This document shows positions 43,832-52,649 of a stretch of 64,000 bases of DNA, piece after piece. Position numbers and translations under genes: made by a program. The stretch spans positions 1,860,001 through 1,924,000 of the forward strand of contig JAWKNO010000003.1 of NCBI GenBank assembly GCA_041391665.1, written 5' to 3'. Source of the stretch: Bacteroidia bacterium. Lineage in GTDB: Bacteria > Bacteroidota > Bacteroidia > J057. The number at the start of each line of letters is the position of its first letter. The stretch's first letter is position 1. The notes beneath the pieces were generated by a model. It was given only the letters and a program-made list of their open reading frames with translations. It was not told the origin of the DNA and did not search any database.

Positions 43832-45874
43832 TTAGTCCGTTTCATCTTTTTCCAGTTTGAGATTGAGTCTGATGAAAAAACTGCGACCCAAAGCTATCGC
43901 TGCGCCGTTTCCTCCGCTATGTGCACCGCCCGAACCAGTGGCGTTTACATTCGTCACATTAAACAGGTTTTTGACGCCTGCACTGGTCGAAATCCGCTGA
44001 TTCCACCAGCTTCTCTCCACGGTTACATCTGCCATATGATAACCTGAAATTCGTGTGGTGACAAGCTCCGGGCTTTCCTCATTTCCCTGATTTCGGAATC
44101 CCTGAACAGGGCCATTGTATTTGTAGAAACCTGCGATCGTCATTTGCGAGCGAGGAATCTGCCAACTGAACCGGAAGGTGGAATTGGAGGAAACGTTTAC
44201 CGGTGGCTGAAGAGAAAAGTTTGCAATAAATGTCTGACGCCCCAACAGTGCCGTTCCGACTTCAAGTTTAAGCCCGCTTTTTTGCCAGGACAATAATACT
44301 TGTCCGCCGGCAGTATTGAGCTTTTCCAGATTAAAATAAGTGAGGGAAATATCGCTTACGCCGGTAAATGCCAGTTCGATTTTATCGCGTATGGCATTAT
44401 AAAACGCAGCGACTTCTGCTTTCCACAGGGTTTCACCTGATAGTTTCTGCCAATTGGCGGACAGCTGAAAATTGTGTGAATACTCCGCTTGCAGGCCGGG
44501 ATTACCGGTGATGTTGTGGTTTACATCGATAAATTCGAAGTACAGCTCCCGCAGCGAGGGAGCGCGAAATCCCCTGGCATAAGAGGTACGCAATGTCCAC
44601 TGAGGGTTCAGAGAATATTTGACATGGAGCGAAGGAGCCACAGGTGCGGGATACAGCGAGTTATGAGAAAAACGCACACCTGGGCGCAAAACGAGCCGGG
44701 TAACAGGCTGATATTCTGCACTGGAAAAGATCGCGTAATCCTCGATATTTCGTCTTCCTGCCAAAATTTTCCCACCAGTAGCGGTTTCGGCGTTGACATC
44801 ATAACCGGTTTGCAGAGACAAATTTGCACCCGCAAACCGATGTGAAAATGTGCCCCGGCTCATGATCGCCTGAAAGCCGTCGTGTCCGGCCTGTGCGGGG
44901 AGTTCGGTTGTGTCCAGGCTGACCAGATCTTTTCGGATCACCGTTTTGAAACGGTTGTAATCCGAAAATGCCGCCAAAGCGGAAAAGCTGCTTTTTTCCG
45001 AAATCTTCCAGTCACCGTGAATTTTGATATTGGCACGAAGGGTCTGATAATTTTCATCCAGGGCGTAGGGACGGTAGATTCCGGCAACTGCACCTTTGAG
45101 GATCAGCAGTTCATCAAAGTAGTCTCCCGTAAGCCGCATGCGTAAATCTTTATTTTCCCATCCGTAGCTTCCCGAACCAAACAACTGCCTTTTGGGATTC
45201 CACAAGGGAGGCCTTTCGCCTGCATCGGCTACACTACCTCCGAAAAAATTTCTCCCGCCGCCTAATGAAAGCTGATGGCTGCCTTTTTTGAGAAATACAT
45301 CGCCGCTGTAATTGTGGAAACCTTCGGATGGAGAAATTCCCGGTCCGGCAGTTGCTTCATACGCGGTAAGATTTGCTGACCAGGCAGCTTCATTGGATTT
45401 CCGGGTAATGAGGTTGATCACCCCTGCGAGGGCATTTGTGCCATATTCGACTGACATAGGGCCTTCCACCACTTCTATTCGCTCCACCTGATTGAGCGGA
45501 AGCTGGCTGAGGTCGAGTTCGCCCCCCAGTCTTCCTACAACAGGTACCCCATCGATGAGAATTTTTACATTTTCCCCCGAGACACCCTGAAGCTGCATGA
45601 CCGAACCCATAACCGGGTCGTTGGACATCAACGTATTGAGTTCCGAGCGCATGAGGTCATCAAGGGTATTGGCGGCCTGCGCCTCTATTCGCCTGCGGTC
45701 GATCACCTGAATACGAAATGTAGAACGACTGGCCCGCAAAGGCGCGTGTTGCCCGGTGATGACCACATCGTTGAGGAGATACTTTGCGGTATCAACCTTT
45801 TCAGACTGGCCATTCACACCGGGCAGCGCAACTGTAAAAACGCAAATAAGGCAAATGAAAAACTTCAGATACAT
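43832..45874 (-). CDS. TonB-dependent outer-membrane receptor, HmuR-like (haem/iron)
   Basis: 680 aa from the ATG at 45874, which gives a signal peptide (MYLKFFICLICVFTVALPGVNGQ). Plug domain: DVVITGQHAPLRAS, TLDDLMRSELN, LQGVSGENVKILIDGVPVVG, RIEVVEGPMSVEYGTNALAGVINLIT. The 22-strand barrel follows. A haem-receptor signature is visible: FRAP (436-439), a His at 453 in VNHN, and NPGL (458-461), matching the YRAP/His/NPDL arrangement of HmuR-type receptors. There is no N-terminal CarboxypepD or STN extension. Its start is 10 bp after the secreted HmuY-like gene; transport would need TonB-ExbBD energy. Confidence 0.88.
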   Translation of the reverse strand: MYLKFFICLICVFTVALPGVNGQSEKVDTAKYLLNDVVITGQHAPLRASRSTFRIQVIDRRRIEAQAANTLDDLMRSELNTLMSNDPVMGSVMQLQGVSGENVKILIDGVPVVGRLGGELDLSQLPLNQVERIEVVEGPMSVEYGTNALAGVINLITRKSNEAAWSANLTAYEATAGPGISPSEGFHNYSGDVFLKKGSHQLSLGGGRNFFGGSVADAGERPPLWNPKRQLFGSGSYGWENKDLRMRLTGDYFDELLILKGAVAGIYRPYALDENYQTLRANIKIHGDWKISEKSSFSALAAFSDYNRFKTVIRKDLVSLDTTELPAQAGHDGFQAIMSRGTFSHRFAGANLSLQTGYDVNAETATGGKILAGRRNIEDYAIFSSAEYQPVTRLVLRPGVRFSHNSLYPAPVAPSLHVKYSLNPQWTLRTSYARGFRAPSLRELYFEFIDVNHNITGNPGLQAEYSHNFQLSANWQKLSGETLWKAEVAAFYNAIRDKIELAFTGVSDISLTYFNLEKLNTAGGQVLLSWQKSGLKLEVGTALLGRQTFIANFSLQPPVNVSSNSTFRFSWQIPRSQMTIAGFYKYNGPVQGFRNQGNEESPELVTTRISGYHMADVTVERSWWNQRISTSAGVKNLFNVTNVNATGSGGAHSGGNGAAIALGRSFFIRLNLKLEKDETD

Positions 45875-45884
45875 GGCATTTTCT

Positions 45885-47135
45885 TTACCGGATAACCACC
45901 TTGCGGACAACTGAACCGGCCGAGGATTCCATTCTGACCAGATAAATACCGGCAGGCAGTCCCTGAGTGTTGAATGTTATCTGCTGAAGGCCATAGTAGT
46001 TTTGAGATGGGGTCTGATAAATATTTTTTCCGGAAAGATCAGTCAGGGAAATACCGATACGGGTATTGTTTTTGGGCTCAAATACCAGCGTAAATTGGTC
46101 AGAAGCCGGGTTGGGAAACAGCCCTACTGAGTAGAATAACCCTTCCTGCGGGTCAAGTGCCGTAGTGAGGTTGGTTTTGGTAAATGTAAAATCACCGGTC
46201 TGAGCGCCGCCAAACCCGGTAAAAGTCAGTTCGTAAATTTCCCCGTCCAGCGCTTTTACGAAATAGGTAAGAGAATCCTCAATCACCCATACATTGGCAG
46301 TCATATTATACGACTTCCAGTCATAGCCAATGGTTGAGATAGCGGCAGAGAAAGTCAGACCGGCTGTATCAGCAATACTGACAGTATTCAGATCCACCTG
46401 ATGAAGTTCGGCGATTTCTACTCCGTTGTTGGAGAGGACACCAGAAACCGGATAATAAACACCAGGCGCAAGCAGCCCCAGGTATTTGGCAAAACGCAGA
46501 TCCCAGTCTGTAGCAGCCGGTTCGCGGTCGAGGGTACTGTCTCCGGCAAATGAATAATATCCAAAAAGCCGGTCAGTAAAGTCCGATTTTTTGAGTGTGG
46601 AAGTCGTTTCGGCAGAGCCGTCGAGGTTGGCGTGGGTAAATGTATAAATACCCGAAATAAGATTATCAATCTTTATTTTCTTCACTGAGCCATCGGCAAA
46701 GGCGAGAAGGTACAACGAATCGCCAATGACATGGTGATTGATCGGATTGTAAACACCCCAGCCCAGGTCAAAGTCATTGCCGGGTTCTACCCCGAGGTTA
46801 AATGCACCAGCTTCCCAGGACTGATCTGAGTCATACTGAAAGGGCCATGAAGCATAGCCTGCAGTATCAAGCGTAGCCCATACGGTAGCATCTGCATTGG
46901 GTACTTTTTTCAATTTCAGGCCTTTGGCGGTATTGACACGAATGGCTGCGGCAAACCCGCTAATCTGAAAAGCGAGATCCCAGTTATCGCCGGGCGAAGA
47001 TTTCACCACCCCATTTGCCAGACTGTAAAAACTTTCCTGAGTATAGCCAGGACTAACAGAAACCGTTTCCTGAGCAAAGGCAAACTGAATAAAAAACAGG
47101 AGAATCAGGTTAAACAGAATATAAATGCGTTTCAT
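45885..47135 (-). CDS. secreted HmuY-like protein with T9SS type A sorting domain
   Basis: 416 aa. Signal peptide MKRIYILFNLILLFFIQFAFAQ. Two HmuY-type repeats with NWDLAFQISGFAAAIRVNTAK (about residue 53) and DWDLRFAKYLG (about 205), the latter followed by YYPVSGVLSNNGVEIAEL. The last ~80 residues form a T9SS type A C-terminal domain (LFPNPASDQFTLVF ... SLTDLSGKNIYQ ... GLPAGIYLVRMESSAGSVVRKVVIR), so the protein is exported by the type IX system and attached to or shed from the surface. First gene of the operon; likely captures haem for the receptor encoded next. Confidence 0.75.
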   Translation of the reverse strand: MKRIYILFNLILLFFIQFAFAQETVSVSPGYTQESFYSLANGVVKSSPGDNWDLAFQISGFAAAIRVNTAKGLKLKKVPNADATVWATLDTAGYASWPFQYDSDQSWEAGAFNLGVEPGNDFDLGWGVYNPINHHVIGDSLYLLAFADGSVKKIKIDNLISGIYTFTHANLDGSAETTSTLKKSDFTDRLFGYYSFAGDSTLDREPAATDWDLRFAKYLGLLAPGVYYPVSGVLSNNGVEIAELHQVDLNTVSIADTAGLTFSAAISTIGYDWKSYNMTANVWVIEDSLTYFVKALDGEIYELTFTGFGGAQTGDFTFTKTNLTTALDPQEGLFYSVGLFPNPASDQFTLVFEPKNNTRIGISLTDLSGKNIYQTPSQNYYGLQQITFNTQGLPAGIYLVRMESSAGSVVRKVVIR

Positions 47136-47163
47136 TTGTTAAATTATTGAATGATTGGTACGG

Positions 47164-47190
47164 CAAAACTACCCGTAGCCGTTCATTCAA
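47164..47190 (-). promoter_or_regulatory. promoter of the HmuY-receptor operon (TAGTTTTG)
   Basis: On the minus strand TAGTTTTG (47171-47164) matches TAnnTTTG, with TTG (47190-47188) 16 bp upstream, slightly short. It lies about 30 bp before the start codon. Confidence 0.5.
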
Positions 47191-47250
47191 AATACCCCAA
47201 AAGGAATAAAAAATAACAAATAAGAAGAAGCGCTCAAAAAGGCAACAAAA

Positions 47251-47281
47251 TTGCCAAAGGGCAAGTTATACACTATATTTG
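47251..47281 (+). promoter_or_regulatory. promoter of the AraC gene: TTG-N20-TATATTTG, with overlapping palindrome
   Basis: TTG 47251-47253 and TATATTTG 47274-47281 with 20 bp between. The -33 box is part of TTGCC-AAAG-GGCAA (47251-47264), a perfect 5-bp inverted repeat that could be an operator. Confidence 0.65.
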
Positions 47282-47318
47282 AGGCGTTTTTGGAAATTCA
47301 ACAAAGTGCGTATCTACC

Positions 47319-48230
47319 ATGAATGTATCATTTTTTGTCCCTGTAGATCAAAAAAATAACGAAAAAAATCGAGTAGATTTTATCAGATTGGATGAAGACA
47401 TTGCCCTCGTAAAGGTGAATAATACATCTGGCGATATGGTAAAGATTCGCGGTGAGCTCGATCCCAATCTTATTCAGTTTTATTTCTGTACAGCGGGCGG
47501 GGCCGAATTTTCCTTTCACCATGGTGCTTACGTAAGAAATCTTGAAGCGGAAAATGCCTTTCTGTTTTACAATCCCACCAGCCCGTTGCCACATGATCTT
47601 AATATCGGACCAAATACAAGGCTTCTGGCTTTATTTGTGAGTGTCAAAAAACTACATCAGCTGTTTGTGAGGGATTCGGACGAATTGTCTTTCCTCAACA
47701 ATGAAAATATCACCAAAAAGTTTTACGGTTCGCGCCCTATTTCCACGGCACTTTCCATGGTCATTGAGCCGCTCTATCATTTCCAGATTTCAGAGGCAGC
47801 CAAAAATCTGTACTACCGGGGAAAAGTGTTTGAGATATTGAGCATGTACTTTAGCAGGGAAGACGAAAAAGTTGCTGACAACTGTCCGTTTCTACTGGAT
47901 GAGCAAAATGTGGAGAAAATTCGCCTGGCAAAGAAGATCCTGCTGGAGCGAATGAGCGAGCCGCCAGCGTTACCTGAACTTGCCCGGGAGGTGGGGTTAA
48001 ATGAGTATCAGTTGAAGGTAGGATTTAAGAATATCTATGGAAACACGGTGTATAAATTTCTTACCGATTACCGCATGGACCAATCAAAAAAAATGCTTGA
48101 CACTGGTGGTTTTCGGGTCAATGAGGTAAGTTCAAACATCGGCTTTGCCAACCCCAGCCACTTTATTGCAGCCTTCAGGAAAAAGTTTGGGATCACGCCC
48201 AAGAAGTATTTACAGTTTATCGGGAAGTAA
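47319..48230 (+). CDS. AraC family transcriptional regulator
   Basis: 303 aa. The C-terminal ~100 residues hold two helix-turn-helix motifs of the AraC/XylS type: LPELAREVGLNEYQLKVGFKNIYGNTVYKFL and VNEVSSNIGFANPSHFIAAFRKKFGITPKKY. The N-terminal ~200 residues lack an obvious cupin but contain a compact sensing domain. It is transcribed divergently from the HmuY-receptor operon across a 183-bp region with two promoters, the classic layout for PchR-like regulators of TonB receptor genes responding to a siderophore or haem. Autoregulation through the palindrome at 47251-47264 is plausible. Confidence 0.92.
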   Translation: MNVSFFVPVDQKNNEKNRVDFIRLDEDIALVKVNNTSGDMVKIRGELDPNLIQFYFCTAGGAEFSFHHGAYVRNLEAENAFLFYNPTSPLPHDLNIGPNTRLLALFVSVKKLHQLFVRDSDELSFLNNENITKKFYGSRPISTALSMVIEPLYHFQISEAAKNLYYRGKVFEILSMYFSREDEKVADNCPFLLDEQNVEKIRLAKKILLERMSEPPALPELAREVGLNEYQLKVGFKNIYGNTVYKFLTDYRMDQSKKMLDTGGFRVNEVSSNIGFANPSHFIAAFRKKFGITPKKYLQFIGK

Positions 48231-48261
48231 AATAAGGTGGTTCGACGTGTTATTTTCCACC

Positions 48262-49758
48262 TCACACATTCTCTCTCAACGCCATCAGTCCGGCGAAAGT
48301 CAATGCCCCATTGAGCAGGAGAATCTCAAAACCAAAACTGTAGCCCAGTGACGGGCTTATCGCCTGAATCGCATAGCTCAGCACAGGAGCGGCAATACAA
48401 ATCAATGGCACCCAACGGTCGCGAACCTTCCATTCGGTAAACAGACCAAACGCAAACAGCCCCAGCAGCGGGCCATAGGTGTAGCCAGCAAGTTTAAATA
48501 TCTCATTGATGACCGCATCGTCGCTCATCGCCTTAAATATCAGAATGGCGAGAAACATTACAAATGAAAAACCGATGTGTACATACTGACGGGTACGTTT
48601 TTTCCATTCACCGTCTTCCCGTTTTTCAAAGTTGAGAATATCGACACAAAAAGAAGTTGTAAGCGCGGTAAGTGTCGAGTCGGCACTCGAATAGGCCGCC
48701 GCAATAATCCCAAGGATAAAAACAATTCCGGCCACAGGCCCCAGATAGTTGAGCGAAAGCAGTGGAAATAACTGATCCGTTTTGCGGCAGATCATTTCCC
48801 CCGAAACTGCATCTTTTACCTGAATGAGACAATTTCCATCAAATACCTCGTGTACAATTCCCGTCTCATTTCCGTAAATGTACAGCAGTACACCAAGGCT
48901 CATAAAAAGCAGATTGGCGAGTACAAGCGTAATAGAAAACCAGAACATATTTTTTTGTGCATCGGGCAAAGATCGGCAAGTCAGGTTTTTTTGCATCATA
49001 TCCTGGTCCAGGCCCGTCATTACAATGGCGATAAATGCACCGCTGAAAAACTGTTTAAAAAAATTATTGGCAGGGCCCCATTCCCAGAAAAATATCTTCG
49101 AATGTGGATTCTCAGAAACCTTTTCCACAAGTGAAAGGAAGCCCAGGTTCAGATCGTCTGCGATAAAATACACTGCCAGCCCGGCACCAGCAAGCAGGAA
49201 AAAAGTCTGAAGCGTATCTGTCCAGACGATCGTTTTTATGCCTCCCCGAAAAGTATAAATATAGATCAGCGCAATGGAGAGAAAAGTGGTGATGCCAAAT
49301 GGAATCCCAAAATAGTCGAATACCGCCAGTTGCAATACAATGACTACCAGATAAAGCCGGAGGCTGGAGCCTACGATACGCGACACGATAAACAATACGG
49401 CCCCCGATTTATACGAACTCATTCCAAACCGCTCATCCAGATACCCATAAATGGAAGTGAGGTTAAGCCGGTAGTAGAGCGGGAGAAGTACCGTTGCGAT
49501 GACAAAATACCCCAGCAGATAACCAATCACCATCTGCATATATGCCCATTGCCCCGTGCCGACAGCCCCCGGGACAGAAATAAAAGTCACACCCGACAGA
49601 GAGGCCCCAATCATACCAAAAGCAACGAGATACCAGGGCGAATTGCGGTCGGCAGTAAAGAAGGTTTTTTCGCTTGCATTTTTTCCTGTAAACCAGGAAA
49701 TCAGAAACAATAAGCCAAAATAGGCCCCGATAACAGCCAGCGTAAGTGTTGGATTCAT
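48262..49758 (-). CDS. sodium:solute symporter (SSS) family transporter
   Basis: 498 aa with about 13 hydrophobic segments. Conserved SSS features: an N-terminal YFGLLFLISWFTGK; FFTADRNSPWYLVAFGMIGASLSGVTFISVPGAVG (TM2, family signature region); LTSIYGYLDERFG; and IIAAAYSSADSTLTALTTSFCVDI in TM8, where the Ser/Thr residues bind Na+. Inner-membrane cotransport of Na+ with an organic solute such as a sugar, amino acid or sialic acid; substrate unknown. It is 9 bp downstream of the hypothetical 177-aa gene. Confidence 0.95.
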   Translation of the reverse strand: MNPTLTLAVIGAYFGLLFLISWFTGKNASEKTFFTADRNSPWYLVAFGMIGASLSGVTFISVPGAVGTGQWAYMQMVIGYLLGYFVIATVLLPLYYRLNLTSIYGYLDERFGMSSYKSGAVLFIVSRIVGSSLRLYLVVIVLQLAVFDYFGIPFGITTFLSIALIYIYTFRGGIKTIVWTDTLQTFFLLAGAGLAVYFIADDLNLGFLSLVEKVSENPHSKIFFWEWGPANNFFKQFFSGAFIAIVMTGLDQDMMQKNLTCRSLPDAQKNMFWFSITLVLANLLFMSLGVLLYIYGNETGIVHEVFDGNCLIQVKDAVSGEMICRKTDQLFPLLSLNYLGPVAGIVFILGIIAAAYSSADSTLTALTTSFCVDILNFEKREDGEWKKRTRQYVHIGFSFVMFLAILIFKAMSDDAVINEIFKLAGYTYGPLLGLFAFGLFTEWKVRDRWVPLICIAAPVLSYAIQAISPSLGYSFGFEILLLNGALTFAGLMALRENV

Positions 49759-49767
49759 TTTGTGAAT

Positions 49768-50301
49768 TTAGTCCGATTTACTATCTCCGACAAAATAATC
49801 GTCTCTATGGGCAAATAAAACGTTAAATGACGTCAGGCTTCCATATACACGGGTGATGTATTGCTGAATATTCACCTTTTCTTCGTCGCTGAGGTTCGGA
49901 CTTTTGTTGACGTTTTGCTCTAATACCCGCATACGGTCGCGGATCATAACGATTTTATGGAAGAAAGTTTCGATAGGAATTTCTTTCGGTTTCATGCTAT
50001 TATCACCGGGTTTGAGAATCATCGTTCCTCCTTTCCATTTTGAGCCCAGATGAACCGTTTCTCCAGTGTCATGCCATTTGCGTAGAATCTGCACCAGTAC
50101 TTTTTCAACATCTCCCAGACTCAATCGTTCTTCCGGAATGGGAGCCAGCTCGATCACTTGCAGGTCGGCAAAATTTTTATCTATGGCTTTTTCACCGAAG
50201 TTGGGAAAAGCGACATTGTAGAAAGACTTCGTATTGTCAAGGATAATCCCGTCTCCATATTGCGGATGGCGGACTCTGGTACCGATAGATAGTGGGTTCA
50301 T
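49768..50301 (-). CDS. hypothetical cytosolic protein with Tudor-like N-terminus, 177 aa
   Basis: The N-terminus LSIGTRVRHPQYGDGIILDNTKSFYNVAFPNFGEKAID is a small KOW/Tudor-like fold similar to the C-terminal tail of PcrA/CdnL-type proteins (V-x-H-P-x-Y-G-x-G). The rest is helical and charged, without signal or membrane segments. It precedes the symporter gene by 9 bp on the same strand. Such PcrA-tail-like modules bind RNA polymerase in CdnL/CarD proteins; whether this one does is speculative. Start ATG 50301. Confidence 0.65.
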   Translation of the reverse strand: MNPLSIGTRVRHPQYGDGIILDNTKSFYNVAFPNFGEKAIDKNFADLQVIELAPIPEERLSLGDVEKVLVQILRKWHDTGETVHLGSKWKGGTMILKPGDNSMKPKEIPIETFFHKIVMIRDRMRVLEQNVNKSPNLSDEEKVNIQQYITRVYGSLTSFNVLFAHRDDYFVGDSKSD

Positions 50302-50436
50302 TGATTTTTATTTTCAATTTGTAAAAATTTATTTCGGCCTCCAAAGGAAATATGGAAGAAAATCATCGCCGAATGTCTTTTGAGTGACAGGCGATTATCA
50401 GGATAATTATTAACTATGCAGCTATTTCCGAATTAA

Positions 50437-51153
50437 ATGGATAAAGAACAAGATTACACTTTGCCTGCTGTTTATGTTATTATTCCCGCTTATAATGAGG
50501 AGGAGTCCATATCCAGGGTAGTCCGTGATATTCCGGCCGCGCTTGTGCGCGAAGTAGTGGTTGTCAGCAATGGTTCGACGGATGCTACAGAAACAAATGC
50601 TGCGCTTGCAGGTGCTACCGTGCTAAGAGAAGAACGCAAGGGGTATGGTTATGCATGTTTGAAAGGATTGGCCTATCTTGCGGAAAAACGCGGAGAAGAA
50701 AAACCAGAAATTGTCGTTTTTCTGGATGGAGATTATTCTGATTATCCGGAGGAAATGCCTATGTTGACAGGTCCGATCGTAGATGAAGGGTATGATATGG
50801 TAATTGGCTCACGGGAATTGGGGAACCGGGAAAAAGGCTCCATGATGCCGCAGCAGGTTTTTGGCAACTGGCTGGCGACGACGCTGATCAGGCTGCTCTA
50901 CCGGGTAAATTTTTCCGACCTGGGGCCTTTCCGGGCGATCACGTGGGATGCCTTGCAGAAAATCAATATGCAGGATCAGACTTTTGGATGGACGGTAGAG
51001 ATGCAGGTAAAGGCCGCCAAACTCAAGATGAAATGCCTCGATGTCCCGGTAAAATATCGCCGTCGCATCGGCGTTTCGAAGGTTACAGGAACCATTAAAG
51101 GCACGATTATGGCCGGATACAAAATACTCTGGACAATTTTCAAATTGATTTAA
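50437..51153 (+). CDS. GT2 family glycosyltransferase (DPM1-like), soluble
   Basis: 238 aa with no membrane segment. The GT-A fold is visible: YVIIPAYNEEESISRVVRDIP, EVVVVSNGSTDATET, LDGDYSDYPEEM (DxD-type metal/nucleotide site) and IGSRELGNREKGSM. Relatives include dolichyl- or undecaprenyl-phosphate mannosyl/glucosyltransferases. The stop shares one base with the start of the membrane GT2 downstream (TAATG), so the two are translationally coupled and probably act on the same polymer or glycolipid. Confidence 0.9.
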   Translation: MDKEQDYTLPAVYVIIPAYNEEESISRVVRDIPAALVREVVVVSNGSTDATETNAALAGATVLREERKGYGYACLKGLAYLAEKRGEEKPEIVVFLDGDYSDYPEEMPMLTGPIVDEGYDMVIGSRELGNREKGSMMPQQVFGNWLATTLIRLLYRVNFSDLGPFRAITWDALQKINMQDQTFGWTVEMQVKAAKLKMKCLDVPVKYRRRIGVSKVTGTIKGTIMAGYKILWTIFKLI

Positions 51154-52646
51154 TGACTGTGTTGGAGCAAATCTTTGAATATATCGTACTTGGTCTTTAC
51201 GGGCTATCCATGATGCTGATTGTGGCGTATAGTCTTGGTCAGTTTCACCTGGTGGTAACTTTTATTCGTAACAGGAAAAAATATCAGCCAGAATTGCCGC
51301 TTACGGGCAATGACAACCTTCCTTTTGTAACCGTTCAGCTTCCTGTTTACAATGAATTGTACGTCGTCGAGCGACTGCTGGAAGCCATTGCGGCCTTTGA
51401 TTATCCGGCGGATCGATTTGAAATCCAGTTGCTGGATGATTCTGACGACGAGTCATTTGAAGTTGCGGCCAGGAAGGTCGCCGGGATGAAAGCCAGAGGC
51501 CTGCAGATCGAACATATCCGCCGCCCAACCCGGACAGGGTTTAAGGCCGGCGCGCTTGCGTACGGGATGGAATTCGCCAAAGGCGAGTTTATCGCTATCT
51601 TTGATGCCGATTTTCTGCCTCGCCCCAGCTACCTCCGCGCCGCACTTGCCAATTTTACCGATCCCAATATCGGTGTTGTTCAGGCGCGCTGGGAACATAT
51701 CAACCGCAGTTATTCAATGTTTACCGAGGCGCAGGCTTTCCACCTCGATGCACATTTTACGATTGAACAGTTTAGCCGGGACAAGGGAGGATTTTACATA
51801 AACTTCAACGGTACTGCCGGGATATGGCGGAAAACATGTATCATCGACGCAGGGGGTTGGGAAGCCGATACCCTGACCGAAGATCTTGATCTGAGTTACC
51901 GGGCGCAGATTCGCGGCTGGAAGTTTTGTTATGTCGATGAAATCGGTACACCCGCAGAGCTACCGGCAGAAATGGGCGCGATCAAATCACAGCAATACCG
52001 GTGGATGAAGGGGGGAGCTGAGGTCGCCCGCAAGATGTTGGGGAGGCTCTGGGCTTCAGAGGCATCGGTCGTGCGCAAACTTCACGGAACCCTTCATTTG
52101 CTTAGCAGTTCGGTATTTATTCTTGTGCTGATTATGGGAATAACCAGCGTACCGATGCTTTACATCAAACACGAATTGCTAAACGGAAGCATTGGGCTGC
52201 TGATGTTACCCATTGCAGGGTTAATGTTTTGTTTTGTGGTACTTGGGTTTATGTATGTGGTGACATTCACCCGAAGAGAGGGGGGGATAAAGGCCGGGCT
52301 AAAACGGTTTGCCATTCACTATATTCCTTTCCTTTCATTTTCGATGGGGCTGGCACTTCACAATTCGCTCGCAGTCATTCAAGGGTATCGCGGAAAAAAG
52401 ACGCCATTTATCCGCACCCCCAAGTTTAACCTGATCAACCGCGCAGATACCTGGAGAAACGTGAAATACAAAACGCGGAAAGTCAAACCCGAAGTGTGGG
52501 GCGAGTTTTTGATGGCAGCGTATTTCGGGCTGGGAATATGGATGTCTTTTTACTTCAACGACTTTGCGGTTTTACCCTTTTTCCTGATGCAGGCTGCAGG
52601 TTTTGCAGCGGTAAGTGTATTTAGCTTCAGGCATGCGGGGAGGTGA
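51153..52646 (+). CDS. membrane GT2 glycosyltransferase (cellulose/mannan-synthase-like)
   Basis: 497 aa: an N-terminal membrane helix (FEYIVLGLYGLSMMLIVAYSLG), a large cytosolic GT2 domain (residues ~45-310) and four C-terminal membrane segments. The processive GT signatures are present: QLLDDSDDES, AIFDADFLP (DxD), TEDLDLSYRA (TED) and QQYRWMKG (QxxRW). This is the CesA/CslA-like type that polymerises beta-linked sugars such as glucomannan while translocating the chain. Overlaps the soluble GT2 by one base; no BcsB/BcsC partners are nearby. Confidence 0.92.
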   Translation: MTVLEQIFEYIVLGLYGLSMMLIVAYSLGQFHLVVTFIRNRKKYQPELPLTGNDNLPFVTVQLPVYNELYVVERLLEAIAAFDYPADRFEIQLLDDSDDESFEVAARKVAGMKARGLQIEHIRRPTRTGFKAGALAYGMEFAKGEFIAIFDADFLPRPSYLRAALANFTDPNIGVVQARWEHINRSYSMFTEAQAFHLDAHFTIEQFSRDKGGFYINFNGTAGIWRKTCIIDAGGWEADTLTEDLDLSYRAQIRGWKFCYVDEIGTPAELPAEMGAIKSQQYRWMKGGAEVARKMLGRLWASEASVVRKLHGTLHLLSSSVFILVLIMGITSVPMLYIKHELLNGSIGLLMLPIAGLMFCFVVLGFMYVVTFTRREGGIKAGLKRFAIHYIPFLSFSMGLALHNSLAVIQGYRGKKTPFIRTPKFNLINRADTWRNVKYKTRKVKPEVWGEFLMAAYFGLGIWMSFYFNDFAVLPFFLMQAAGFAAVSVFSFRHAGR

Positions 52647-52649
52647 ATA

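Noticed and set aside
43588..43845. 85-aa minus-strand frame through the 43-bp repeats
   Set aside because: It is produced by the repeats. The period is not a multiple of three, so each unit is read in a different frame, and there is no family match.
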